From Closterium sp. Naga37s-1 (lineage: Eukaryota; Streptophyta; Zygnematophyceae; Desmidiales; Closteriaceae), in NCBI GenBank assembly GCA_947471745.1, contig CANJKZ010000423.1:310001-374000 (forward strand): DNA of 64,000 nt, given 5' to 3'. The notes beneath the pieces are model-generated. The model did not search any database, had not been told where the DNA came from, and saw only the letters and a list, made by a program, of their open reading frames with translations. Both the position numbers and the translations under genes were made by a program. Below are positions 21,401 to 32,035 of this stretch, piece after piece (the stretch's first letter is position 1; every line of letters begins with the position of its first letter).

Positions 21401-22260
21401 TCAGTGGCTGATGTCGTCTTGGCAAGCTGTGCGCAGTAACTGTTCAACCACCTGATTGAGTCGCTCAGTCTGTCCGTCAGTCTGGGGGTGGTACGCTGAA
21501 GACATCGCAAGCGTTGTCCCCAACAAACCCATGAGTTCCCTCCAGAATTTACTTGTGAAGTTTGGGTCTCGATCCGAGATGAGTGTAGCGGATATGCCGT
21601 GGATGGTGATGATGCGGTCGAAGAAGAGGCGAGTTGTTGCTTCAGCTGTAGCCGTGGCGTTGGTCGGGATGAAGTGTCCCATTTTAGAGAACTTGTCGAT
21701 CACCACGAGTATAGCGTCATGCCCTCGTGAGGTCGAAGGTAGTCCAATGATGAAGTCTAGGCTGACGATTTGCCATGGCTGTTCCGGTACGGGTAGAGGC
21801 TGAAGTAACCCTGCTTTTTTCTGCTTGCTACTCTTCATCCGTTGGCACGTGTCGCAAGAGGTGACGAACTGCTGCACGTCTGCTACCATCCCGGGCCAGT
21901 AGTAATACTTTGCTATCCCTGCTAGTTGCTCCCAAAATGTCCCGCGTACTGTACGTCGTGAAACTCCTCCAGCACAATCTGTCGGAGCGGGGCATAGTTC
22001 GGTACCCAAATCTTTCCTGTTCCCTTTCTTACAGCTAAGTCCTTCTCCCACTGTAACAGCTTCTGTTTTTGTGCCTTTGCAATTTCTGCGTCCACGGAGT
22101 ACCCATGATGGAATAGACCCTTGAGCAGAGGGTTCATCCCGTCGAGATGGATGCCTGCTACGTGACCGGGGCGGCTCAACGCGTCTGCCTTGTTGTGTAG
22201 CCCGGGTTTGTAGACGATGTCGTAATGGAAGTGGGTCTCCAAGAAGTCCACCCACCGCAC
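21401..22260 (-). pseudogene. Element E integrase core and end of RNase H
   Basis: Two overlapping frames. 21922-22260: end of RNase H (THFHYDIVYKPGLHNKADAL) and KIWVPNYAPLRQIVLEEFHD with the H of the integrase zinc finger. 21401-21960: YYWPGMVADVQQFVTSCDTC, catalytic Asp in IVSLDFIIGLP, Asp in LISDRDPNFTSKFW and Glu in HPQTDGQTERLNQ. All three DDE residues are kept, unlike Gyp1. A frameshift near 21,930 breaks the gene. Confidence 0.9.
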
Positions 22261-22353
22261 CTGTCGTCGTGAGAGTGTCGGCTGCGACTTCAGGTATTTG
22301 AGGCTGCAGTGGTCAGTGTAAACTGTAGTCTTGGCTCCCTCTAGATAACACCT

Positions 22354-23517
22354 TCACGCCTTGAAGGCTGTGACAATCGCTAAGGCTTCCTTGTCATGGA
22401 TTGGGTAGTTCAGTTCTGCTCCGTGTAGCTTCATACTGAGGTAGGCGATGGGCTGCAAACCGCGTCCGTGATCCTGCATCAGTAATGCTCCGACTGCCTG
22501 GTCACTAGCGTCTGCTTCCACCACGTAGTCCTTGTCTGGGTCCGGTAGGATGAGTACTGGCGCTATGGTCAGTGCTGTCTGTAGCTGCTCCATGGCTTGC
22601 TGTTGAGGAGTATCCCATTTGTAGGGCGTATCCTTTTTCAGTAGGTTGGTCAGTGGCGCTGCTATCTTAGCGTTCTGCGGCACGAACCTGTTGTAGTAGT
22701 TGGCAAAGCCTAGGAACTGCTGCAACTCCTTCACGTTCTCCGGTACTTTCCACTTCTTGATGGCTTCGATCTTCCGCGGGTCCAAGTGTACGCCCTCGGC
22801 ACTCACCATGTGCCCGAGAAACTGCAACTTCTTCAGGGCGAAGTCGCTCTTCGACAGCTTCACGTAGAATTTGTTCTTCCACAGGATCTCGAAGACTTTC
22901 CGCAGATGCTCCACGTGCTCCTTCATGTTCTTGGAATATATGAGTATGTCATCCAAGTACACCACTACGCACTCGTCCAGCAGGGGCCGTAGGATGTGAT
23001 TCATCTCCGCCTGGAATTTTGCTGGTGCGTTGCAGAGTCCGAACGGCATCACCAAGTATTTGTAGGAGCCGTATCTGGTACGGAACGCCGTCTTGTGGAT
23101 CGAATTGTCTGCCATCTTGATCTGCTAGTAACCCGACCGTAGGTCCAGCTTCGAAAACACCGTTGCACCACGCAGTTGGTCTAGAAGTTTGTCTATGCGC
23201 GGTATGGGGTATTTGTTCTTGACTGTCTGTTTGTTCAGTGCGCGGTAGTCGATGCACATCCGTGAACTACCGTCTGGCTTTGGAGTGAAAAGGACTGGTG
23301 CACCATAGGGAGAGGTGGATGGGCGGATCAGTCGTCTGTCCAGTAGGTACTCGATCTGTTTCCTCATGTCTGTCAGTTCGGTCGGACTAAGGCGGTATGG
23401 TGCATGTGAGACGGGTTTCGCAACTGGTTCCTCCACGATCTTGTGCTCGTGGTTTCGCGTTGGAGGTACTCCTGTAGGCAGGTCGTCTGGCATGATATAT
23501 TTGTACTGCTCCAACAC
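22354..23517 (-). pseudogene. Element E reverse transcriptase and RNase H start
   Basis: RT in one frame broken by a stop at about 23,125: [50 protein letters not shown], then KTAFRTRYGSYKYLVMPFGL, catalytic [33 protein letters not shown] and RNase H EADASDQAVGALLMQDHGR. It ends at a TGA after VTAFKA (22,354) where Trp would be expected. Confidence 0.91.
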
Positions 23518-24307
23518 CTAGCTCCCGGTTCGGCTTCTCCTCCTCTGCTGCTGCCATCACCAGTGCTAAGTAACCTGTGTTACTCTCGTTCACTGTCCGT
23601 TCGAACCGTGCAAGTGGTGTCTCCGCGACATCCCCTGTATCCGTCCAGCTTCTCAACTCCACACATTTCCCATTGTTGTAGATGCACGCCTTCCGGTTGA
23701 CCCAGTCGATCTCGGGGTTGAACCGCTTCAGAAAATCACGACCCAAGATGAAATCTAATCCCTTGATGTTCGTGATCGGCAACGTCGGCTTCCACCTTAA
23801 CGCTTCTATCTGCAGCTGCAGTGTTGACTCGTCGTGGATGGGAAGCTTCATACCGCCCACCATCGTTGCTGTAAATTGGGTCTCCTCCAATGACTCTCCA
23901 ATTTCCTCCAACGTCCCGCGATCGCACACCGAGTGGGACGCACTACTGTCCACTAGTGCCTGGAGGCGTCGCCCATTGCAGATCACCTCGAGGAGTAGTG
24001 GCTGTTGCTGCTCCGAGTAGCCGTAGATGGTCTCGCTTACAGGATCATAGGGTACGTCAAATATATCGTCCTTAGGTCCTGCGCTCAAAGCTGCTGACTC
24101 AATATCAGGTTTCACCTGAGTAGGGTTAGAAGGATTTATCCTAGGCTGGTACAGCTTCTCCTGTGCCTGGAACCTTCCCCTAAGCCTTTGCAGCTCTGTA
24201 GGCTTCATCTGCGGGGAACATGGAGCCTTTAAACAAAGCTGTTGGGAGAGAATATTTACTCCTCGGAACGCTCGACCCTTATCAACGCTCCGGAGTAGGG
24301 TCCCCAT
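23387..24307 (-). pseudogene. Element E protease region
   Basis: Aspartic protease fold: LLEVICNGRRLQALVDSSAS (Asp-Ser-Ser in place of the usual Asp-Ser-Gly), LPIHDESTLQLQI, GLDFILGRDFLKRFNPEIDW. A linker then leads to RT in another frame. The Gly to Ser change at the catalytic triplet may inactivate it. Confidence 0.83.
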
Positions 24308-24328
24308 ATTATCCGGTACCGGTTTAAT

Positions 24329-25685
24329 TTATGACTCTCCCTTAATAAAGGCTTGAAACCCACGAGAAGTAATATTCTTACTTGTCGGGGTGTACTGCTG
24401 GAGTTTCCCAATCGGTGCAGGGTCTTGTTTCGCGGATCCTCCTTTAGTCTCGGCTATTTCCCCTGGTGCCGGCTGGTCGTGACGTTTTAAATTCGCGCCT
24501 CCATATTCTCCTTTTTTCGCCCTCTCCGAAGTTGCCACGTTCTCCGTTTTCTGCTTCGGGGGTGCCGCACTGTTCTTGTCCCTCAGCTCCGCACGCCTTC
24601 TCTTCATTTTCCAACATGCCAAGATACGATGTCCTGTAGCGCCGCAAAATTTGCACGTCTCATTTTTTGCTAGCCGCTGCCCCACATCGCCCTTGTCGTT
24701 CTCCATCGGGTCGGCAGTCGTGGGTGGTGCCAATCGCCCCATGCCACTATTTGGCTTGTTGCGTCGTGTTCCGTAGTAGCTAGTGTTCAACGCGTCGAAC
24801 TGTTCGATCAGTGCTGCACGAAACTGCGCCCACATCCCCTCGCCTTGGACTATTCTGTTGTTGATCCACTCTAGAGCTGGGCCTTATAACAGTGTTGCTG
24901 CGAGCCGTATGCGCATTGCGTCTTTTGTCGGGGTCGTGCATCCAACGGCTTCGAAGTAAATTTCGAGTTCAGGTACAAATCGACGAACGTCGTTCCCTTT
25001 TAACTATAGGATCGAACGCCTTCGGTAGCCTCAGCTTCACTGCTTCGAGTTTAACTGTAGCTGCTGCCGTTGTCGCAGGTAGAATTGTCGGTGTCGCCGT
25101 TGCTGCTGCTGCTGCTACTACTGTTGTCGCTGCTGCATTCGCTGCTGCTGTGGCGGTTTCCGACTGGTTCGCAAGGAGTTTTTCGAGTCGTGGGAGCGCC
25201 GCATGTATCCGCTTATGCTCAGCACGTAACTCCGCGATTTTCTGTCCTGAAATATCTCTTTTTCCCTCCTTAGATGCGCGACGTAAATAATCGAATTCTA
25301 GGTGCTGGTCGACTTACTGCGAGTCGAGTTGACTGTAGAATCGACGAGCGCGAATTCTGTAGGTCGCGTGAATCTCCCTAAGTCGAAATTCGCGTTCGAT
25401 CTCGACCGTTGAGGAGAAACTCGATCCGACGCTCCAAATTCCAACGTTTTTGGGCGAAATTCTCTGGGCCGTTGAAATGAAAATCGATCGAACGGTCGAA
25501 ATTCCAACCTTTTCACCAATAAATCTGAGGGTGGTTCGAAAACCGGATCGAGGGGGACTTAGAAAAATTACGCGGAACTGGTTTTACATACCCGTATCGG
25601 CACTTTCGTCGTCGCCCCCGCAGTTTTTAAAGGCCGGAACTAAGCGGTTGAAGACCTCGCGTGTAAACCCGCTCTGATTACCAAG
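24329..25685 (-). pseudogene. Element E gag
   Basis: 24329-24835 carries an intact CCHC zinc knuckle (CKFCGATGHRILACW) and FRAALIEQFDAL from the capsid end. The upstream part (24,836-25,685) is badly frameshifted and I cannot follow a capsid in one frame; it also holds the leader. A minus-strand primer site with one extra base (TGGTAATCAGAGC) sits next to the LTR at about 25,672-25,684. Confidence 0.75.
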
Positions 25686-26047
25686 TGTGAGGATCTGGTT
25701 CAGGAAAGATAAATCTATTGAATGATTCACCTGGGTACAAGGCGAGGCTACATATAGTCTCGACACAAGGCAGGTAACCCAGGTGTTACGCGAATGTTCT
25801 GAGGGTCGCGAAGCGTCCCGAACAGAACCTTCTCGAACTCGGTAGAAAGCAATTCGGTGGGAACCGAAAAGGCTTGAGTTCGGTACACGTAACCTGGTTC
25901 GGTGCTATAACTATAATAACATATAGGAATGCACCTAACCTAGGAAATCAAGCATATCTATGCATGATAAATAAAAACTAAGCTAGTAATAGCATAGTAA
26001 AGTCCAGGCAAGCTAGCAAAGCCAGCATAAGCCGTCGTACTCTCACA
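25686..26047 (-). repeat. 5' LTR of element E
   Basis: Full-length 362-bp LTR. Its outer end (TCTCACA) abuts position 9 of the F-family LTR, with no visible target duplication. Confidence 0.87.
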
Positions 26048-26227
26048 ATAGTGATTATTGAAGTATCACTGTGCACTCCTTACCGCAGCAATCGAATCAC
26101 GCACTACCGGGAATGAAGGCGAAGGGACGGAAGAGACACGAAGGGTCGCACGGTTACGAAAGCATCTGGACCATCGGGCAGACAGCATCAGGCAGCAGCA
26201 GTGGCGGGGATTCTGCCCGAACAGTTT

Positions 26228-27689
26228 TGTCAGAAATGAGAAGTAGAAAGTCTAGAACAAGAAAGAGGAGTTGCACTAGCAAGCAGTTGAGTACATATAG
26301 GAAACCCTAGATTGGGCTGTACTCGCTATGGAGTACCCCACTGCAGGCTAGACAAATACAACATTCTGACACACCCCCATAGCCAAAGTGGGGTGTAATC
26401 AGCAGAGCAAGCAGTCATAGAGCAGGTTCACAATTGCAAGCAAAGCTAGAGGCATTCACAAAGGACAAGTGAGGAGGAGGAGGCGGGACTGTAAGAGGAG
26501 AGGAGATAGGAGGCGACAGCTGAAGCTGCAGACACACGGGCAACAGGAGCGGCTAGCACAGTGGCTACCGGGACAGCGCCCCGGACTACTGGAGTAACTG
26601 GCTCGGCGGCTACGAAGAGCGGCAGGAGCAACGGACCCACGGGCGACAGGCGCAGCAGGCTCTCTGGGCTACCAGGACAGCGCCCCGGACTACAGGTGCT
26701 GCGGACGACAAGACGGCAGCCTCCGCTCAACCTCCCCAAAATGTCCCACCCCCCTTTCACACACCCCTTGCTTTACCCCTAGCTCCACTCCCACGTCACC
26801 CCCCTAGCGCCACTCCCCTCGGCTCCCACACCCCACCCCCCTCAGCGGCAGCTGCAGCAGTGGGAGACGAAGAAGGAGGAGGAGAAAGGGGAAGGGTAGC
26901 ACCCACACCACTCACCCCCATGCCCGCCACCCCACACCCCCCACCACCGCGGAACGCACGGCGGCACGGGAGCAATGGGCGGCACGGGGGGGGGGGGGGG
27001 AGGGGGCGACGGGACAGCAGGAGCCGCGAGCGCCTAGCCAGGGCGCCGCGACAGACCAGTAGGGGCCGCGCGCGCCTTGCCAGGGCGCCGCGACGGACCA
27101 GCAGGAGCCGCGCGCTCCTGGCCAGGGCGCCGCGACAGAGCAGTAGGGGCCGCGCGCGCCGTGCCAGGGCGCCGCGACGGAGCAGCAGTGGCCGCGCGCG
27201 CCTCGCCAGGGCGCCGCGACGGGACGGCAGGGGCCGCGCGCGACACACCAGGGCGCCGCGACGGGACGGTCGAGGGACGCACGCGTCGCCCCAGGGCGCC
27301 GCGACGGACGGGCAGGGGGCGCGCGCGTCTCCCCAGGGCGTCGCGACGGAGCAGCGGGGGCGGCGCGCCAGGAAGAAAAGGGGCCGCGCGCCCCGGGGCG
27401 CGCGCCAGAGAGTAAACCGCCGCGCGCCTCCGGCACGCGGCGGGATGAAAAATACGTCGCACGCCACGGGGCGTGCGACAGATCGAGTAGCAGCGGAAGC
27501 AGGTTGGTGGGCCCACAGGCCAAGAGCGTAAATGCTCTGAAACCATGTCAGAAATGAGAAGTAGAAAGTTTAGAACAGGAAAGACGAGTTGCACTAGCAA
27601 GCAGTTGAGTACATATAGGAAACCCTAGATTGGGCTGTACTCGCTATGGAGTACCCCACTGCAGGCTAGACAAATACAACATTCTGACA
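26228..27689 (-). mobile_element. Non-autonomous LTR element G nested in the F LTR
   Basis: 1,462-bp element with 144-bp LTRs at 26228-26371 and 27546-27689 (TGTCAGAAATG to ATTCTGACA) flanked by AGTTT at 26223-26227 and 27690-27694. The minus strand has a primer site (TGGTTTCAGAGC, 27534-27545) and the hairpin-forming purine tract next to 26371. The 1.17-kb interior has no gag or pol; it holds a GC-rich array of ~42-bp units (26,990-27,400). It looks like a leader-only deletion derivative of the A/B/H group. Long open frames over the array are by-products. Confidence 0.9.
26985..27420 (-). repeat. 42-bp minisatellite inside element G
   Basis: About ten units of 42 bp with core GCCGCGACGGGACGGCAGGG and CGCGCGC...CCAGGGC, close to the 42-bp unit in the leader of element B. 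Confidence 0.83.
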
Positions 27690-27942
27690 AGTTTCGTAAC
27701 CGTCTAGAGTCGCACGGTTGGGTTTCGCTGTAATAAGGGAATGTACCCCTTAGAGTACATGGCTAGCTAGGTCGATTGGTATTCCCTTTTAATCTTATTT
27801 ATAGTGCTGTATTTGATTTTTTTTATCATCTCAAGCATTTACATTCACTCTGCAATTGAGGTCACGGGCCCACCACCACTACTCAGTTGTGTGCGAACCT
27901 TCCTGAGGTGATCCTAGGCACGATCAACTTCTGATCGCAACA

Positions 27943-27959
27943 TGGTATGAGAGCGACTC
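27943..27959 (+). promoter_or_regulatory. Element F primer-binding site
   Basis: TGGTATGAGAGCGACTC directly after the LTR: a one-base variant of the initiator tRNA-Met complement, identical in the second family copy at 60708. Confidence 0.83.
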
Positions 27960-28035
27960 AGGAATCCTTCGCATCGCCACCACCGAAATCTTCGGCGAAC
28001 GAAAAGTGGCGTCCGGCACACGCTCACGCGTGAGA

Positions 28036-29136
28036 ATGACCGGAGGATCTGGTGGTCAAACGAATCTGACGGCTGAAGCGCAGACCAACCCGGCTGCGAC
28101 AAGCGAGGAAACAACGACGATTCCTTCCGCCGTTCTCGCACAACTGCTTCAGCACCTCAACAGCTTCGAGCAAGGACTCCAAACATTGCGGAATGGCGAC
28201 GCGGAAACATCTTCCCAACCCTCTCAATCGGCCTCGACCGGCCACAATACCGCCCCGCATACCTTCTCCCTCGACACCAATGGCTCAACTCCCAAAACTC
28301 CCCGTCCCAGCGAAGAGGCAATTCTCTCTACGCAATCAATGTTTTTGAGTATATCAAAAATAAAGACAAGTGTGTGCTTTGACGGCAGAGACTTCTATAC
28401 GTGGAGCTTCGAGCCGGAGCTGCTGCTGCAAAACGCGCAGATCTTTCATTATTTCGACGGGAGCTACTCGGGACCCGCTGAAGACACCGATGACGCCAAG
28501 GCAAGGTGCTACAACGACTCCCTGATGGCGTACGAAGTTCTTCTGCGAAACATGTCGCCGGCGGAGCAATTGAGCATTCGCTCATACAAGACAACGCCTG
28601 CCCCAGCCCTCGACGCTTGGCGCCACCTGAACGGCGTCTACCAACCGAAGGACTCGGTTTCGTCGAGCCGCCTACCCCAGTAGCTACTGGAAACAAGAAT
28701 GGCACCAGGGGAGAAGGCCAACAGCTACATCAATCGCTGTCGGAGCTTACGCGATCAAATCGCGAAGTTGGGAAGCACGATCTCTGAGGAGATCTTCGTG
28801 AACATTGTGCTTCAAGGGCTCGACCCAGAGTGGCGGCCCTTCAAGGCGCTTCTCTGACAGCAGGGGGTCATCTCGGAGGCCGCCCTTTGCGCTACCCTCC
28901 TCGTCGAACAACGGGATATGGACCAGCAGCGACCAGCGCCGCGACGAGACAGGGAACGCCTCGCCTTCTACGCCGACAACACCGAAGAGCGACGACCGCG
29001 GCGCCTTTACTGCAAGATTTGCAGAAACTTCGGGCACCTGGCAGATCGATGCAAACATCGATCTCGCCCTCCTCAGACCAATCCGAGCAACTGGTCCGGA
29101 CGACAAGACGCAAGGAATGACGCGCGTCCTGCCTAG
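28036..29136 (+). pseudogene. Element F gag
   Basis: First in-frame ATG is 28036 (MTGGSGGQTNL); GTG 28006 is in frame upstream. Gag motifs: FDGRDFYTWSFEPELLLQNA, YNDSLMAYEVLLRNMSPAEQ, TPAPALDAWRHLNGVY, KANSYINRCRSLRDQI, and an intact zinc knuckle CKICRNFGHLADRC near 29,011-29,055. Stops at 28,681 (TAG, where the other copy has Gln), 28,856 (TGA, Arg in the other copy) and 29,135 (TAG) break it. Confidence 0.88.
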
Positions 29137-29439
29137 GGGCATCAACCCCCACCGCGCAACCTGAATCCAACGATTCAGCATCAGCAGCAGCAGCCACCAA
29201 CTACTCCCGTTCCCAACGTCATGGGCAACATGACAATTACGAGTGGATCTCGTCGTCCCTGTGCGCGCTTAGCATCACCGGAGGAAGCACGTCACCCAAT
29301 CGGAGCGTTTTCGAACAACAATCCGTTTAGCACACGCCACGATTTCACTGACGACGACAACCAGGACTGGAACCTGCCAGTCCCGCTGCTCGAGAGCCCC
29401 CCACACGTACCCGATACAAGGGTGGCACCGATCGACTAA

Positions 29440-30705
29440 ATCGCGCGCGAACAATTCCTAAAGGTTGACACACCACACATCGTTACTCCCCGACTGGCGC
29501 TGCTCGCACGTAACGACAACAGGCGCTACAACACGTGTTACCTGGACAGCTGCTGTGGGCAGCACATGGTGGGCTCCGAGCGTTACATATCCAACGACGT
29601 CGCCACCCCCGCCATCACCTATGTGACCGTGGCGAACAACACGCGCCTGCGCGCAAGCGCGCAAGGCATCGTAGTACTCAGTGCCCGCGGGAGCAGGACG
29701 CATATCACGCTGAACGACGTGCTGATCGTGCAGAATCTGCGTTTCAACCTCCTCTCGGCTGTGCAGCTCATGGATTGCGGGGTCGACCTTAGCACCGACC
29801 CCGAGACACGTGACATCTTGCTTCACTTCACGATGCCGGACAAATCGCGCAAGCAGATCGGGCGAGCGCACTCCGAAAACGGAGTTTACATCCTCGACTT
29901 CAGCATTCCCGACTGCAGCGGTGACTCTAAAGAGCTCATCGATCTCGTTCCCCTGCGTTTCGAACACATCCACCGCCGTGATTGGAAGCATCCTGATGGG
30001 CGCCCATGGGTGCCGCATCACCCACACCCGCGCGAAACAGCGCTGCATGACCCCGACCCCGACGGCATCTGCAGAGATTGCCACACGCCCACAGCCTCGA
30101 CGAGCGCGATCGCCGACCGTGGCCTTGCCGCCATCGCCAAAGCAGAGCGGGAAGCACCGCGTGACGAAGGGCTGTCTCACTTGGAGCTCGAGACAGCCAC
30201 GCGCATCGTTTTCGGAACGGAGGAAGCTCCTCTCCCAGGACCCGCATCACAACATCTTCACGGAATGCTGCGCGGCGTTGGCGTCGGGACCTTCGATGCG
30301 GAAGGAGATCCGCGACCCTACATGAGGGAGAAATTCCTGGAGATCTACTCTCATCATCGTGACTCTACGAAGAAGCTCACTGTCGCACAAGAGGAGGAAC
30401 TGGCGCGCCGCGAAGCGGAAGAACTTCGCCAACGGAGCCTTGCGGAGTCACGCGGAACATTCGCCTGGAGCGGATGGGGCGAAGAAGAGAGCGCCTCCGA
30501 TGAAGGGGGGTGGGGAAGCGCTGGCGGATGGGGCACGAGCGACACTGGTGGCGATACCGGCGGATGGGGAGCTGCAACCGGCGGCGCCACTGGCGGATGG
30601 GGAGCAGTCACCGGCGGCAACACCGGCGGATGGGGAGACGCATCTGGCGGCGAAACAAGCGGCTCAGGAGCCTTCCGCGAGGACCAAAGGGGGGAAGGAG
30701 AAGAA
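29440..30705 (+). pseudogene. Element F protease, long linker and GW/WG-rich segment
   Basis: Protease TCYLDSCCGQHMVGSERY (Asp-Ser-Cys where copia proteases have Asp-Ser-Gly), TRTHITLNDVLIV-like and VQNLRFNLLSAVQLMDCGV. A ~230-residue stretch without a family I recognise follows (GRAHSENGVYILDFSIPDCS, WKHPDGRPWVPHHPHP, LTVAQEEELARREAEEL). Then six tandem GWG motifs within about 60 residues (30,470-30,660) in a Gly/Thr/Ser background. One open frame spans protease to repeats from 29,566; a stop at 29,437 lies upstream. Confidence 0.82.
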
Positions 30706-30942
30706 ATTGAGGAGGCCATTGAGGAATGCTTCGTATGCTCTGCTGCGCGCTTCCACGTTTACAACCCACACGTGGCGCGTTCCGGCGTCGACGAAGGTGA
30801 GTGTATAGAGTTCGTCGTTGATGCCGCAGTGTCCCACATTGAGGAAGTCGCTGTACACCTTCTCCAGTTTGGTGTTGCGGTTGGTTCCGGGCTCTAGCAG
30901 GGGGAATGGCTGGTGGCTTAGTGCGACTTCGGGGCAGACGGT
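30705..30942 (-). pseudogene. Inverted piece of element F integrase
   Basis: Reads on the minus strand: CPEVALSHQPFPLLEPGTNR, VYSDFLNVGHCGINDELYTL, FVDAGTRHVWVVNVEARSRA. The second copy of the family reads CPQAALSHQPFPLLDPGTNR on the + strand at 63,940-64,000, in the same sense as its gag. This ~240-bp piece, with the first catalytic Asp, is therefore flipped inside F. Confidence 0.86.
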
Positions 30943-30944
30943 GG

Positions 30945-31888
30945 GGATGCATGGTGCAGTACCGGCCGCCGACATCAACTATCGGGAAGTTTGCAAGCCG
31001 CGTGCGCTGGGGGATCCACCTCGGCATCAGCCACGAGCACAAGGCATGGCTCATTCTGGACCTCTTGAGCCAGAAAATCAAGAACGCGCGCGACGTCATC
31101 TTCTACGAGCGGCTCTTCCTTCGGCAATTCCGCGAAGACGAGCAGGTGAACGCGAACCGCGTCCACGCCAACGACGGGCACAGCTACACCTCACCTGAGG
31201 ACGAAGCCGCAGCAGCAATTCTGGAGCAGGACCCCAGAGGCGAGTTCACGAGAGGCGATCGCAACGACGACGACGACGACGACGATTCTCCTGGAGGAGG
31301 AGCAGGCGCAGCAGGCGGAAGCGGAAGCGGAAGCAGAGGCGGAAGCGGCGGAGGCGCAGCACCACCACCAGCACCACCTGAACCAGAAAGCGACGATGAC
31401 GATGTGCAGGAAGTCATCCCGCAGCACCGCCACGACAACACCATCTCTGGACTTCAACTTCTCGGGCTCCACACCGCCACCTCAACGGCGCCACGTGTCA
31501 TCGAGCCGAAGGATCCTCGCCAAGCACTCACAGGACCACATAGCAAGGAATGGCGCGAGGCGATGGATGCGGAAATCAAGGCACTTGAGTCCCGCGATAC
31601 CTGGGTGCTCGTCGATCGAGCAGCAATCAAGGGGAGAAGGATTCTCTCCGGGAAATGGGTCTTCCGCGTGAAGACCGCAGCAGACGGCACGATTGAGCGA
31701 TTCAAGGCGTGCTGGGTAGTGCGTGGCTACGATCAGAGGCATGGCATTGACTTCGACCAGACATTTGCACCGGTCAGCCACCACACCTCCGTCAGGATTC
31801 TCCTCGCCATCGCTGCAGCACGACACCTCCCGCTCCGACACATCAACGTGAAGAACGCGTTCCTGTACGCGTTAGTAGATGTAGTGAT
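30945..31888 (+). pseudogene. Element F integrase C-terminus and RT start
   Basis: WGCMVQYRPPTSTIGKFASR, VRWGIHLGISHEHKAWLILD and DVIFYERLFLRQF (integrase C-terminal region), an acidic and Gly-rich linker (DDDDDDD, GGSGSGSRGGSGGG), then RT: PHSKEWREAMDAEIKALESR, GKWVFRVKTAADGTIERFKA, FDQTFAPVSHHTSVRILLAI. It is interrupted at 31888 by element H. The integrase core with the second Asp and Glu is deleted. Confidence 0.88.
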
Positions 31889-32020
31889 TGTCAGAACATT
31901 ATAGCTTATGCTGTTGTGTAGGCTATAGTGGGGTATCCCATAGGGGGTACAACCAATTAGGGTTTCATATTTGTACTCACTTCATTTCATAGTTCATCCA
32001 TTCTCGTTCTCATTATCACA
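31889..32020 (+). repeat. 5' LTR of element H
   Basis: 132 bp, TGTCAGAACATT to ATTATCACA. The only difference from the 3' LTR is ACAACCA against ACACCCA. Confidence 0.93.
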
Positions 32021-32035
32021 TGGAATCAGAGCAGG
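32021..32035 (+). promoter_or_regulatory. Element H primer-binding site
   Basis: TGGAATCAGAGCAGG directly after the LTR; one base off the initiator tRNA-Met complement. Confidence 0.83.

Larger units (their letters stand above)
20382..26047 (-). mobile_element. Decayed chromodomain Ty3/gypsy element E
   Basis: Second chromovirus on the minus strand: LTRs 20382-20722 (first 21 bases missing) and 25686-26047 (362 bp, TGTGAGG to TCTCACA), polypurine tract complement CGCCCCCCCCCTC at 20723, gag, protease, RT, RNase H, integrase, chromodomain. It is only distantly similar to Gyp1 at the protein level and has a different LTR. Frames are broken in several places. Confidence 0.92.
26048..27942 (+). 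repeat. 5' LTR of element F, split by element G
   Basis: LTR sequence at 26048-26227 and 27690-27942 is continuous once G and one copy of AGTTT are removed, and matches 40574-40997. The start (TGTTGCGA) is lost at the junction with E. Confidence 0.9.

Noticed and set aside
26860..27600. Overlapping ~190-220 residue open frames on both strands
   Set aside because: Frames through the GC-rich array of element G; no domain and mirror-image on both strands.
30720..30897. C-terminal tail of the + strand frame after the GW repeats (CFVCSAARFHVYNPHVARS)
   Set aside because: It is the antisense reading of the inverted integrase piece.
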